A DNA stretch of 53,913 nucleotides, taken from Candidatus Sumerlaeia bacterium (GTDB lineage Bacteria; Sumerlaeota; Sumerlaeia; JADFCW01). The stretch lies in NCBI GenBank assembly GCA_026415575.1, contig JAOAGV010000021.1, positions 1 to 53,913 on the forward strand, read 5' to 3'. This document shows, one piece after another, positions 1-8,850 of this stretch. How positions within the stretch are numbered: position 1 is the stretch's first letter; every line of letters begins with the position of its first letter. Under the pieces are notes generated by a model that had not been told where the DNA came from, did no database searches, and saw only the letters and a list, made by a program, of their open reading frames with translations. The position numbers and the translations under genes are program-made.

Positions 1-31
1 GTCGGCAGCGTCAGATGTGTATAAGAGACAG
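1..31. other. Residual Illumina Nextera transposase adapter
   Basis: The window opens with 31 bases identical to the 3' part of the Nextera Read 1 transposon adapter, ending in the 19-base Tn5 mosaic end AGATGTGTATAAGAGACAG. This is library-construction sequence, not genome. The qmoC reading frame is clean from base 32 onward, so the biology starts there and the left edge is an assembly end. Confidence 0.97.
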
Positions 32-1130
32 AAGGAAGATAGACCGGCAGGAAAAACACAAACAGCAGGTGAACGAAATACCAGCCGTAGGCGGGAATTG
101 GCGCGTTGACCAGGCGCGCGGCCTGGCAAATCATCCCCGTCACGACCGTCAATCCCATAACCGCCAGAAACAGCCAGTCGTTGTAGCCGCTGGCAGGCGC
201 CAGTTTCCCGCCGCGCAGCCGCACCGCAATCACAATCGCCAGCCCCGCCAGAAACACCACGCCGCCCAGATTGCCCAGCAACTTCACCGGATGCCAGAGG
301 CTCATGAACGGATAGCCGATCGTGTAATAGGCCAAGGCTGCCAGGCAGGTGGTCAGGAACATGGCTCCGAAGCCGTAAAACAGCAGCAGATGGCCCCAAT
401 AGCGGTTGGCTGTTGCCTCGCATTGGGTAAATTTCTTGTGAAGCAGGATTTCCTTGATAGTTTCAACTGCGCAGGCAATCAAGCCGGGGTTGCCGTCGGC
501 CCGCCTGCCGCCCGCCCGCGCATCCATGGCCTTCCAGTAGCGAACCAGTCCGGCCAAAGCTCCGAGCATGGCCAGGCCGATAAAGGCCGTAAAGAAGATG
601 ATGATAGGATAGTGGGCGAAAAAGTGGTCGAAGTTGGCCTGCTTGAATCCCTGTCCGTCGGGCAGGAAAATGCCGGTGGCGAAAAAGTGCGAGCTGCCTT
701 CGGGTTTGGCCGAAAATCCCCCCGTCGCCCAGATCGCCAGCCCCATGAGCACCGCTGGAATTGCAAACAGAACGGGCAGCCATTTGGGCGAGGCCACCAT
801 GCGCGCAAAGACGCCCGGCACCGCGTAGTGCTCGACCACTTGCTGGCGCACGGCCGCCAGCACGTCGCCCGGATTGGCCCCGCGCGGGCACAACTGCGCG
901 CAGTCGTTGCACTGGTGGCACATCCAGACGTCCGGGTCGGCCATGAGGCGGTCTTTGAGGCCCCACTGCGCCCAAAGCACTTCCTTGCGCGGAAACGGCT
1001 CGGTGTCGGGCGACAGCGGGCAGGCGACCGTGCACGTGCCGCACTGAAAGCACTTTTTCAGGGTGTCATTGTCGGCCAGAAGCCGCCGCTTGAATTGAAG
1101 GTCGGGTTCAATCAGAATCGGTTCCGCCAT
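32..1130 (-). CDS. qmoC: QmoC, quinone-interacting membrane-bound oxidoreductase subunit C (3' end missing)
   Basis: Membrane subunit of the QmoABC complex, which carries electrons from menaquinol to APS reductase. About 366 codons are present. The N-terminus has two [4Fe-4S] motifs, CFQCGTCTVACP (Cys27, 30, 33, 37) and CHQCNDCAQLCP (Cys71, 74, 77, 81). From about residue 105 a NarI-like heme b membrane domain follows, with several hydrophobic segments such as YPIIIFFTAFIGLAMLGALA. The frame is still open at base 33 and is then replaced by adapter, so the last residues (probably 20-30, from usual family length) are lost. The start is ATG 1128-1130. It is the third qmo gene, 98 bases after qmoB. 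Translation was read directly from the sequence; the family assignment is firm. Confidence 0.93.
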
Positions 1131-1175
1131 TGTGTTTCCCTCGCGGAGGACAGCCACGACAAGAAGAACAAGCTT

Positions 1176-1224
1176 GTGCCCTTTATGTCCTTTGTATCCT
1201 TGCTGTCCTTGGTGTCCTTGGTTT
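1176..1224. repeat. Imperfect 9-base tandem repeat in the qmoB-qmoC gap
   Basis: On the minus strand the gap upstream of qmoC repeats a 9-base unit of the form AAGGACANN about five times (AAGGACACC, AAGGACAGC, AAGGATACA, AAGGACATA and a degenerate unit). Each unit contains a Shine-Dalgarno-like AAGGA. The last unit lies some 45 bases before the qmoC start, too far to be its ribosome site. The array looks like a simple-sequence expansion. Confidence 0.6.
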
Positions 1225-1228
1225 TCTT

Positions 1229-3433
1229 TCACATTCCCTTGAACGGATTAAACCCCACTTCTTTGATGGTCTCCATAAAACCGCCGATCAATTCGGGAAT
1301 GCGGTGATATTCCGTCAGCGCCAGCTGTTCCATTCGCACCCGCTCGGATTCGAGGACCATACTGGTCAGTGCCTCCTGAATGTTTTCGCTGCGCGTGTTC
1401 ATCAACTCGCTGCCCTTGATAAAGTGGCACTGATAGTCGTCGCCGTATTTGCAGCCGATCATCAGAATGCCGTCAAACCCGCGCGACAAAGCGTCCTTGA
1501 TCCACACCACGTTGATTGAACCGAGACACCGCACCGGAATGATGCGGATGTTGGGATCATAGCCGAGGCGATGGCGGCCGGCGATGTCGAACGCCGGATA
1601 GGCGTCGTTCTCGCAAACCAGCACCAGCACCCGCGGCTTCTCTTCGGTCTCGTCGGGCACCTCGACCGCCTTGATCATGGCGCTGATCATCTCGATGCTG
1701 TAGGTGGCAAAATTGATGATGCGTTCGGGGCAGGCGCCCAGACATATCCCGCAGCGGCGGCAGCGCGTGGGGTTGGGTTCGGGCGTTCCCTTGACGTCCT
1801 CGTTGAGCGCACCAAAGGGGCACTCTTCCGTGCATCGTTTGCACTGTGTGCAGCGCTTGAGATAGAAATCCGGCCAGCTGAGATCATTGGCCCGCGGATG
1901 AACCGCCGCGCCGCGCGCCGTCATGGCGACACACTGCAGCGCTTTGAGGGCGGCGCCCGAAGCGTCACGCACGGCCGCTGCGCTGTCCATCGGCTGGCGC
2001 ACGCAGCCGGCCGCATAGATACCCGTGCGGCGGGTTTCATAAGGGAAACAGATAAAGTGCGAGTTGGGGAATCCATACTTGTCCACCGGCAGGTCTCCGC
2101 CCTGCCGATAGGCCAAATGGAGGATTTGCGCATTGAGCGTCGAGGGCACCATGCCGGTGGCCAGCACGACAAGGTCGGCCCGAATCTGGATGTTCTCGCC
2201 CAAAAGGGCGTTGCGCACCTGAATGAGGAGACTCTTGTCGGGTTCTTCCTCGACGCCGGTCACCTCGCCCTTCGTCAGGAAGATGCCCTCATCTTCCTGC
2301 ACGCGGCGATAAAAGTTTTCATACTGACCCGGCGTACGCATGTCCTTGTAGAGGACATAGACCTGCGCGTCGGGGTTCTGCTCGCGAATGTAGGTTGCCT
2401 GCTTGAGCGACGTCATGCAGCACGTGGTCGAGCAGTAGGGGAGACGTTCGGGGTCGCGCGAGCCGGCGCATTGAATGAACGCCACACGCCGCGCGGGCTG
2501 GCTGTCGGAGGGGCGAACGATTTTCCCCGCCTTCGCCATGGTCTCCAAGTCCGCGTGCGTAATCACATTTTGGCATCGGCCAAAGCCAAGGTGAGTCAGC
2601 TGTGTGGCGTCATAGGGCCGGGCGCCCGTGGCCAGAACGATGGCGCCGATTTGGAATTCCTTCTTGGCGGCTTCGCTTTCTGTATCCGCCGTCTCGGCCG
2701 ATGCTTGTTCCAGTTTCTGTCCGTTAGCCTGCCGGATTGTTACGCCGAACATTCCCGGCTGACCGGCTATCTTCTCGATCTCCGCCGAAAGCAACACCTC
2801 GATGTCCGGGCAGTTGCGGACTTCTTCGATTTTTCGAGCAATATCCGGAACTTCAGGGTCGCGGTAAGGCGGTTTTTGCGGCGTGTCGCGATGGAGAGCG
2901 GCGACATGGCCGCCGAGCGCCGCTTCCTTTTCGACCAGAACCACCTTGGCTCCGGCCCGCGCGCAATCGAGCGCGGCAGTCAGGCCGGTCAGACCGCCGC
3001 CAACCACCAGCACCGTGTTGTGGACAGCCGGGGCAACGTACGGCTCGGGAATCTCGGTTTTCTTCGCCTTGGCGACGGCCATCCGCAGGATATCCTCGGC
3101 CAGCATCCGCGTATCGTCGGCATCCTCGTCGGCCATTCGGCGCCAGGCCATTTGCTCGCGCAGATTCGCCCGCTCCACCAAGTTCGGCGGCGGGAAGGCA
3201 AACAGGTCGGTGTTCACACGACCGGAACACGCGCCGATGACCACCGTGCACGGACGCTCGCCGGTCAGGTCTTTCTGGATTACCGCCAGTCCCTCTTCGC
3301 CGCACAGGCAGGGATGCGTAACGCAGCTGGCGGGCTTGCAGTCTTTCTGCACCGTCTTTGCCAGCGCCTCGATATTGACGGCTTCCCCGATGCCGCAGCC
3401 GCTGCACAGATACACTCGGATGTCTCGTTCCAT
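1229..3433 (-). CDS. qmoB: QmoB, HdrA-like flavoprotein with MvhD-like C-terminal domain
   Basis: Soluble FAD/iron-sulfur subunit of QmoABC, related to heterodisulfide reductase HdrA, proposed to contact AprBA. 734 residues, the usual size. The FAD dinucleotide-binding motif VVGGGLTG is at residues 143-150. Two ferredoxin motifs follow at Cys528/531/534/538 (CTQCKRCTEECP) and Cys558/561/564/568 (CRRCGICLGACP). Residues 600-734 match the MvhD/HdrD-type delta domain, with VLVCEND, VRCLGS and GCKYGDDYQCHF. The start ATG at 3433 has GAGGGA eight bases upstream and lies 12 bases after qmoA, so the genes are translated from one message. Nothing appears broken. Confidence 0.95.
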   Translation of the reverse strand: MERDIRVYLCSGCGIGEAVNIEALAKTVQKDCKPASCVTHPCLCGEEGLAVIQKDLTGERPCTVVIGACSGRVNTDLFAFPPPNLVERANLREQMAWRRMADEDADDTRMLAEDILRMAVAKAKKTEIPEPYVAPAVHNTVLVVGGGLTGLTAALDCARAGAKVVLVEKEAALGGHVAALHRDTPQKPPYRDPEVPDIARKIEEVRNCPDIEVLLSAEIEKIAGQPGMFGVTIRQANGQKLEQASAETADTESEAAKKEFQIGAIVLATGARPYDATQLTHLGFGRCQNVITHADLETMAKAGKIVRPSDSQPARRVAFIQCAGSRDPERLPYCSTTCCMTSLKQATYIREQNPDAQVYVLYKDMRTPGQYENFYRRVQEDEGIFLTKGEVTGVEEEPDKSLLIQVRNALLGENIQIRADLVVLATGMVPSTLNAQILHLAYRQGGDLPVDKYGFPNSHFICFPYETRRTGIYAAGCVRQPMDSAAAVRDASGAALKALQCVAMTARGAAVHPRANDLSWPDFYLKRCTQCKRCTEECPFGALNEDVKGTPEPNPTRCRRCGICLGACPERIINFATYSIEMISAMIKAVEVPDETEEKPRVLVLVCENDAYPAFDIAGRHRLGYDPNIRIIPVRCLGSINVVWIKDALSRGFDGILMIGCKYGDDYQCHFIKGSELMNTRSENIQEALTSMVLESERVRMEQLALTEYHRIPELIGGFMETIKEVGFNPFKGM

Positions 3434-3445
3434 GCTGGGATTCCC

Positions 3446-4747
3446 TCAGATTGTGGTGGACGGAGTAGACGTTGTGGAATGAAGCCACTGGATCGCTTTG
3501 ATGGCGGCTCCAGTAGCGTCTTGAACGGCCGTGGCCACATCGGTTGGCCCTTTGGCCGTGCCGGCCGGAACGATGCCGGGCAACTGGCCGTCAGCGGCGC
3601 AGAAGCCGTATTCATCGCAGGCCAGCTGGAGCGGCAAGGGCGTGGCGCGCAAACCGGGCACCATGCCGGTGGCCAGAACCACGAGGTCGGCCCGCATGCG
3701 TAGTTTGCCGCCGCCGAGGATGTCCTCAACTTCGATGTGGAGATCGCGCGTGGCCGGGTCTTCTTGGACTTTGGCCACCTTGCCTTTTTGGACCATAATG
3801 GCCGGGTCGCTTTGCATGCGTGTGAGGAAGTCCTCGAAAATGCCGCCGGCGCGCAGGTCTATGTAAAACACATAGGCTTTTGATTCCGGGTTTTGCTCGC
3901 GCAGATAGTTGGCCTGCTTCAGCGATGCCAGACAACACACGCTCGAGCAGTACGGCAGATGGTTTTCGTCGCGGCTGCCTGCGCACTGCACAAACACGGC
4001 CGTCTGCACGGGCTTTCCGTCCGATGGCCGAAGGATTTTCCCCTGCGTCGGACCGTTCGGCGCCGCGAGGCGCTCCATCATCACGTTGGTGATGACGTTG
4101 GCGCATGTGCCGAAGCCGAGGTTGGTGATACGCGAGGCATCATTGGGCACCCAGCCGGTGGCTACGACAATCGCCCCGACGTTCAGGGTGAGGCGCGTAC
4201 TCTTCATGTCGAGGTCTATCGCACCATATTTGCACGCTTCGACACACTTGGCGCATTCTTTCCCCTTGCACGCTTTCATATCTATCACGTAGCGCATCGG
4301 CAGGGCCATGGTGTGGGGAAGGTAGATAGCCTTGGTCTTGCCCATGCCGTAGTCGTTCTCACTGGCGCGCTCGACCGGACAGACTTTGGCGCAGTCATCA
4401 CAGGCCGTGCACTTCTCGTTGACGTGGCGCGGCTGAATGTCGAGCGTTGCTTCAAACGCGCCGACTTGGCCCGAAATGGCAACCGTCTTTGCCAACGTCA
4501 GCACCTTGATCTTGTCGTGGGCTTTCCGAATCCGCTGATAATTGATCTCCAAACCACAGGCGGGCGGGCACAGCTTGGGAAAATACTTGTTCATCAGTGC
4601 AACGCGGCCGCCCAGCGACGCCGCCTGTTCCGCCAGATACACCTCATAGCCCAATTCGGCGAGTTCGACCGCCGTGGTGATTCCGCTGATTCCGCCGCCA
4701 AGGACCAGTATGGCTTTGGAGCGCGATTTTCCGTTATCCTGACTCAT
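3446..4747 (-). CDS. qmoA: QmoA, HdrA-like FAD/iron-sulfur subunit
   Basis: First core subunit of the quinone-interacting oxidoreductase that feeds electrons to APS reductase. 433 residues. The N-terminal FAD motif GGGISG is at 17-22. A CPPACG segment at 60-65 is typical of HdrA-like proteins. Two cysteine clusters are visible: CTACDDCAKVCP (113-124) and Cys160/165/168/172. Residues 255-400 resemble the equivalent part of QmoB (QCAGSRDENHLPYCSSVCC), showing the paralogy of the two subunits. The start overlaps the end of the upstream YkgJ-like gene by 14 bases, implying translational coupling and a shared transcript. Confidence 0.95.
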   Translation of the reverse strand: MSQDNGKSRSKAILVLGGGISGITTAVELAELGYEVYLAEQAASLGGRVALMNKYFPKLCPPACGLEINYQRIRKAHDKIKVLTLAKTVAISGQVGAFEATLDIQPRHVNEKCTACDDCAKVCPVERASENDYGMGKTKAIYLPHTMALPMRYVIDMKACKGKECAKCVEACKYGAIDLDMKSTRLTLNVGAIVVATGWVPNDASRITNLGFGTCANVITNVMMERLAAPNGPTQGKILRPSDGKPVQTAVFVQCAGSRDENHLPYCSSVCCLASLKQANYLREQNPESKAYVFYIDLRAGGIFEDFLTRMQSDPAIMVQKGKVAKVQEDPATRDLHIEVEDILGGGKLRMRADLVVLATGMVPGLRATPLPLQLACDEYGFCAADGQLPGIVPAGTAKGPTDVATAVQDATGAAIKAIQWLHSTTSTPSTTI

Positions 4748-5639
4748 CTTGTTTCCCCGCAGGCTTTTGATCAGATAAATTGGACGGAGTTGTACCCGCC
4801 GCTTGGGCGCCGGGCCGGGCTTCCATCGCCGCTTTTATGACCGCAGCCACCTCGGCTCGAACCTCCAGCGTTGGTTCCTGCCAAAGCGCAAAGCGCAGCC
4901 AGTCGAAGCCAAATTTCATCAACTCGACGTCGTCCGCGCGGATTGCCTCGACACGGTCTTCGGCCACTTCGAACTTTCGCAGAAACCGCGTCTCAAATAC
5001 AAACCGGCGGAATTTGTCCAAATCATATAAAACCATGAAAAGCATGTCCATTTGCTCCGGCGTCAACGACTTGCCGGTGCCGAGACGCTCGTCTTGAACG
5101 AGCTCCTGAAAGGACCGTCCCTGCGCTTCGTATTCGGTAACGCCTTGGTCGTCGAGCCACTCGGCCACGCGCCACTCGCGGCTTTCTCCCAGCCCGCAGC
5201 AAAAATCCTCGCGGATCAGAAAGTAGAAGGCGGGGGCTTCGGTGCCGGCTTTTTTGGGCGGGGCGGCCCGGCCCAGAGGATAGGTGCGGCACGACCATGG
5301 GCGGTTCTCGTAGATCGAGCACCCGTCCGGCTCTTCCAAAAAAGGACACGCCAGTTGGGCCTCTTCCCGCATCCGGAGAAGCACCACCGGATAGCGCATA
5401 GTTTTGCTGAAGGGAATAATGCAATAGCGGTCGAGAAATTCGCCCGACGTGATCCCCAGACCGCGTTTCATCCGAACGATGTCGTAGGGGGTGAGGAAGA
5501 TGTTCACATCGTGGCAGCAATGGTTGAAACAGGACAGATTGCGGTGGCACTGGAAGTGAAAGCGGTCGTCCGCACCGAGGTGCGGGCCGTCGCGCAGAAC
5601 TTGCTCCTTAAATCGCTCAAACGCCTTGTCTTCCCACAT
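4734..5639 (-). CDS. YkgJ-family cysteine-cluster protein in the qmo operon
   Basis: 301 residues with the YkgJ/UPF0153 cysteine pattern: Cys31, Cys37, CC at 41-42 (CHRNLSCFNHCC), then Cys98, Cys107 and RPWSCRTYPLG with Cys117. These cysteines are thought to bind zinc or an iron-sulfur cluster; the biochemical role of the family is unsettled. The C-terminal half has no motif I recognise. It overlaps qmoA by 14 bases and follows the zinc-ribbon gene after 6 bases, so it is built into the qmo operon. A maturation or accessory role for the iron-sulfur-rich Qmo/Apr proteins is an inference from position only. Confidence 0.85.
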   Translation of the reverse strand: MWEDKAFERFKEQVLRDGPHLGADDRFHFQCHRNLSCFNHCCHDVNIFLTPYDIVRMKRGLGITSGEFLDRYCIIPFSKTMRYPVVLLRMREEAQLACPFLEEPDGCSIYENRPWSCRTYPLGRAAPPKKAGTEAPAFYFLIREDFCCGLGESREWRVAEWLDDQGVTEYEAQGRSFQELVQDERLGTGKSLTPEQMDMLFMVLYDLDKFRRFVFETRFLRKFEVAEDRVEAIRADDVELMKFGFDWLRFALWQEPTLEVRAEVAAVIKAAMEARPGAQAAGTTPSNLSDQKPAGKQDESG

Positions 5640-5645
5640 TACGGT

Positions 5646-5927
5646 TTAGTCCTTCCGATCGGCCTCCGGCTGCGCGAGAATTCGGTTCTTGTGTGCGTCA
5701 TAGGACCAGCACGGCAGGGGGCCGCTTTCGCCTGTGGCCGGATCGAAGCGATGCCGATAGGAGGCCCTCTGTTGATACTGGGTCATCATCCATTGCCATC
5801 CCCGAACGAAGTAGGGGCACTGGTCATTGAAGCAAACATATTGGGGGGCGGAACCCCATGAGGAATTCTCCGGCGGCAACCAGAGCGTCATGGGTTGGCT
5901 GCAATGGGGACAAACGGGGACAGACAT
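5646..5927 (-). CDS. Small zinc-ribbon (ogr/Delta-like) protein heading the qmo operon
   Basis: 93 residues. The N-terminal half holds CPHC (Cys6, Cys9) and, after 22 residues, CFNDQC (Cys32, Cys37) followed by PYFVRGW. This spacing matches small zinc-finger proteins often annotated as ogr/Delta-like. The C-terminus is rich in charged and aromatic residues with no further motif. Only weak AAGG sequences precede the ATG at 5927. It is six bases upstream of the YkgJ-like gene and is the first gene of the five-gene unit ending in qmoC. It could be a transcription factor or a metal-binding accessory protein; sequence alone does not decide. Confidence 0.8.
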   Translation of the reverse strand: MSVPVCPHCSQPMTLWLPPENSSWGSAPQYVCFNDQCPYFVRGWQWMMTQYQQRASYRHRFDPATGESGPLPCWSYDAHKNRILAQPEADRKD

Positions 5928-6034
5928 GATTGGACTTTTACCTTGTTACCTTTTGGCTCTGTTGTTTGCAGGATTGACGATATTCGATGCTTGGGTTTTG
6001 GAGAAAAGAACCGATCTCGATTATTTCCCTTTTG

Positions 6035-6223
6035 CTTTGGAGTGCGGCAGCCATGCTGCCGCTTTTTCTAACCGTCAGTGTTTTTGGAGTGCGGCAGCCA
6101 TGCTGCCGCTTTTTTTAGTCGTCCGTTGTGAAAAGAAACGCTCATTTTTCCAAAAAGGGCGCCGTTTAGTTAGCTATGGGCTGTCGGAGAGCAAAGCGTC
6201 AGCATGGCTGCAGCACTCCAAAG
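6035..6223. repeat. R1 repeat, copy 1 (atypical: two direct arms plus one inverted arm)
   Basis: Two direct arms, 6035-6067 and 6081-6117, each contain GTGCGGCAGCCATGCTGCC, a 7-bp stem around CCATG followed by a T-run. A degenerate inverted arm lies at 6193-6223. Unlike copies 2-4, the flanking hairpin module is missing, so this is a partial or rearranged copy. It sits between the qmo operon start and the aprBA 3' end, in a 540-base stretch with no credible gene. Confidence 0.8.
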
Positions 6224-6241
6224 GCCTTGCTTAACATATAC

Positions 6242-6343
6242 CCTACTTGGACTTTTCGGTCTAACCTTCCTGCCAATTTGCGACGCTCTTTTCTAGATTC
6301 TAACCTCTAACCTCTGCCCTCTTTAGTTGTGGCCAAAGGCCGC
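6242..6343 (-). repeat. R3 repeat, copy a
   Basis: Read on the minus strand this 100-base stretch matches the two copies at 48635-48732 and 48918-49009. Shared blocks include GGCC-TTGGC-ACAAC-AAAGAG, then AGAGGTT-GAGGTT, then GCAAATTGGC. It directly follows R1 copy 1. No function is apparent. Confidence 0.7.
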
Positions 6344-6411
6344 GTCGAACTTTAAACCCGGTCGCTCAGCGATCAAACCGCAATCCGTCATCAAACCTAA
6401 AAAACCTTTTG

Positions 6412-6440
6412 CCGGGGGACGCGTTTTCAGCGTCCCCCGG
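6412..6440 (-). terminator. Likely intrinsic terminator of aprBA
   Basis: A perfect 11-bp stem (CCGGGGGACGC with GCGTCCCCCGG) around a 7-base loop, 29 bases past the aprA stop. On the minus strand it is followed by CAAAAGG and then TTTTTT, so the T-run is displaced by seven bases. The fold is very stable. It separates aprBA from the qmo operon. Confidence 0.7.
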
Positions 6441-6468
6441 TCAAAAAGCAGACAGCCGCTTGCGTGGT

Positions 6469-8391
6469 TCACCCGCCCAGAAGTTCGTGTTCCTGAGGTT
6501 CAGGGTAGATGTGCAGCATGGGCCGCTTGATCATCTCCCATTCCTTCTTTTCGGGATCCCACCGGCAATTGGCAAAGCAGTGCCAGTTCTTTTCGTCCAG
6601 ACGCGGGAAGTCCGCCCGTTTGTAGTAACCCGGCCAGCGGGTTTCCTCGCGGAACAGGACGGTGCGCGTATGGGCTTCGGCCTGCCACATGCGCTGGATG
6701 TTCTCCCAGCACCGGAGCAGTTCGTGGAGGTCGCTGGCGGCCAGCTTTTCGGAGTCTTCCTTAAGATAGCCGAGCAATTCCAGAGCCCGCTCCAAACAGG
6801 CCTTGTTGGTGGTGAACTGGGCCGAGACGCCGCCCACATATTCATCCATGATTTTCTGCAGGCGGAACATAAACATCTTCGGCTTGATGAAATTCGGGTT
6901 GATGTCCGGATCGCTCGACGCGTGTTTGTGTTGCTCGAACAGCTCGAGCGGTTTGTAAATCCGGGCTTTCAACTCCGCGACTTGGGCCGGGTCTACCTCC
7001 GGCAATTTGTTGTTCTCGACGATGAACTTGATGGCCGCCTTGCCGACGATACGGCCTTCGGCATGGGAGCCCGAGGAGAACTTGTGCGACGAGGCGCCCG
7101 AGGCGTCGCCCGCGCAGAACATCCCCTTGACCGTCGCCATGTGGGCGTAGCCCCAGAAGTATTCCTTCCGGGTCTCGTCGGTCTGGAGATCTTCGGGGCC
7201 GCTGACCCAAGCGCCCGACGCGCCCGAATGGGAGCCGATGAAGTACGGCTCAGCCGCGGCAATCTCTGAGGATTTCTTTTCGGGCTCGACGTTGGTTGCC
7301 GCCCAGAGAACGGCTTGGGAAATGGTCATGTCGAGGAAGTCTTCCCACGCCTCGTTCTCCAGCTCTTTGAGTTTCTTTTTGGCAGCCTTTTCATCGCCTG
7401 CCTCCGAAGCAATCTTTTGGATCGCCTCTTCGGTGCGCATGTAAATCGGGCCTTTGCCCTCCATGATGTCGAGCATGCCCAGATAGTTGCGCAGGTTGGC
7501 CGGAATCGGTTTGACCAGACCGTAGGGGCGCCAGTTCTCCAGTTCCGCCTTTCGCTCGACCATGTAGTCGCCGCCTTCGGAGTTGGTTGCGCGCGATTTG
7601 AAAAGCAGGAACCACGCACCCACCGGGCCGTAGGCGTCCTTGAAGCGGACCGGGATGAACCGCACTTCCTGGCTGGTCATTTCCGCGCCGGCTTGGATGG
7701 TGAAAAACGCGCTCGAACCGGAGTTCCACGGCGGATACCAAGCGCGGCCAAGACCTTCGCCCGAACTCCGGGGTTTGAATACGTGCACGGCACCGCCCAT
7801 GGCCACAATAACGGCCTTGGCGCGGAAGACGTAGAACTTGTTCTCGCGCACGCTGAACCCGACAGCGCCGGCGATACGGTCGCCGTCCATGAGCGGATGC
7901 GTGATAAACACACGCTCAAAATACTCGCCGCCGGCTTCTGCAAGGGCATTCTTGGCCGCCTCAGCCACAACAACCTTATAGGACTCGCCGTTGATCATCA
8001 GCTGCCAGCGGCCCTCGTGGACATAAGCGCCCTTCTCGTCCTTCCAAATCGGAAGACCCCATCGTTCATACAGGTGGACGGTGGAGTCCACGTGCCGCGC
8101 GATGTTGGCCACAAGGTCCTCGCGCGTAATGCCCATGAGGTCCATACGGACGTAGTCCACGTAATCCTTGACCGTGTTCTTGCCGTCGCACAGGCCGACG
8201 TACTGGTTGATTGCCGACAGGCCCATGGCCACAGCGCCCGAACGGTCCATGGCCGCCTTGTCCACCAACGTCACTTTCAGGCCGTATTTCTTGGCCCAAT
8301 AGGACGCCTCGACGGCCGCACCACAGGCTGACATCCCACCACCGAGGATTAGAAGGTCGGTGGTGACTTCAATGGTTTCGAAGTTCTCCAT
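6469..8391 (-). CDS. aprA: Adenylylsulfate (APS) reductase alpha subunit AprA
   Basis: FAD-bearing catalytic subunit of dissimilatory APS reductase, which interconverts APS and sulfite plus AMP in the cytoplasm. 640 residues, normal length. The FAD motif LLILGGGMSACGAAVEASYW is near the N-terminus. The segment EVRFIPVRFKDAYG carries the expected active-site arginine, and GSHSGASGAW the active-site histidine. FCAGDASGASSHKFSSGSHA is the conserved FAD-binding block of AprA rather than of fumarate reductases. AGGAGGAGAG precedes the ATG at 8391. It follows aprB by 18 bases. Confidence 0.97.
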   Translation of the reverse strand: MENFETIEVTTDLLILGGGMSACGAAVEASYWAKKYGLKVTLVDKAAMDRSGAVAMGLSAINQYVGLCDGKNTVKDYVDYVRMDLMGITREDLVANIARHVDSTVHLYERWGLPIWKDEKGAYVHEGRWQLMINGESYKVVVAEAAKNALAEAGGEYFERVFITHPLMDGDRIAGAVGFSVRENKFYVFRAKAVIVAMGGAVHVFKPRSSGEGLGRAWYPPWNSGSSAFFTIQAGAEMTSQEVRFIPVRFKDAYGPVGAWFLLFKSRATNSEGGDYMVERKAELENWRPYGLVKPIPANLRNYLGMLDIMEGKGPIYMRTEEAIQKIASEAGDEKAAKKKLKELENEAWEDFLDMTISQAVLWAATNVEPEKKSSEIAAAEPYFIGSHSGASGAWVSGPEDLQTDETRKEYFWGYAHMATVKGMFCAGDASGASSHKFSSGSHAEGRIVGKAAIKFIVENNKLPEVDPAQVAELKARIYKPLELFEQHKHASSDPDINPNFIKPKMFMFRLQKIMDEYVGGVSAQFTTNKACLERALELLGYLKEDSEKLAASDLHELLRCWENIQRMWQAEAHTRTVLFREETRWPGYYKRADFPRLDEKNWHCFANCRWDPEKKEWEMIKRPMLHIYPEPQEHELLGG

Positions 8392-8409
8392 ATCCTCTCC
8401 TCCTAATCC

Positions 8410-8850
8410 TTACTTGATGGTGTAGACTTCCTTCAAACGTAGTGCTTCGGGTTCCTGAGCCAACGCCGGGCTGTTCAGGTCATCCTGAGCAGTGGCGTAA
8501 CCCCCGTTGGGCTGCGCCTTGCCCTCTTCGGTGGTCCGGGTCGGGAACTTGAACCGTTTGACCATTCCGTTGCGGAATTTCACGGTCCAGAGAATACTGT
8601 CGGAGCTGCGCATGGGAAGAACACTGGCGCCCATCGGCACAAAGTCCGCATACCCGCGAACCTCGATTGCCTGCGTCGGGCAGATTTTCACGCAGTTGTA
8701 GCATTCCCAACACATTTCGGGTTCGCGGTTATACGCCTTCATGATCTCCTTGTTCAAGACCATGAGGTCGTTTGGACAAATGTACTGACATGCCGTCTTG
8801 TCCAATGCCTTGCACCCATCGCATTTCTCCGGAATAACGAAACTTGGCAT
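8410..8850 (-). CDS. aprB: Adenylylsulfate reductase beta subunit AprB
   Basis: Ferredoxin-like electron-transfer partner of AprA, which takes electrons towards the FAD. 146 residues from ATG 8850. That start is chosen because GGAAGGAGGTGG lies just upstream and the protein then begins MPSFVIPEKCDGCK, as in the family. Two [4Fe-4S] clusters are expected from the CDGCK region with CQYICP, and from CWECYNCVKICP. The C-terminal tail (residues 75-146) is the segment that wraps around AprA in known structures; it is somewhat shorter than in Desulfovibrio. It shares a transcript with aprA. Confidence 0.96.
   Translation of the reverse strand: MPSFVIPEKCDGCKALDKTACQYICPNDLMVLNKEIMKAYNREPEMCWECYNCVKICPTQAIEVRGYADFVPMGASVLPMRSSDSILWTVKFRNGMVKRFKFPTRTTEEGKAQPNGGYATAQDDLNSPALAQEPEALRLKEVYTIK

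Noticed and set aside
1571-3703. Long plus-strand open frame of about 710 codons opposite qmoB and qmoA
   Set aside because: Exact antisense of strongly conserved genes, with no family motifs; a by-product of G+C-rich codon use.
5827-6234. Plus-strand frame with CGSHAAAF and WSAAAMLPLF segments
   Set aside because: It is the translation of R1 arms and overlaps the real zinc-ribbon gene; there is no ribosome site.
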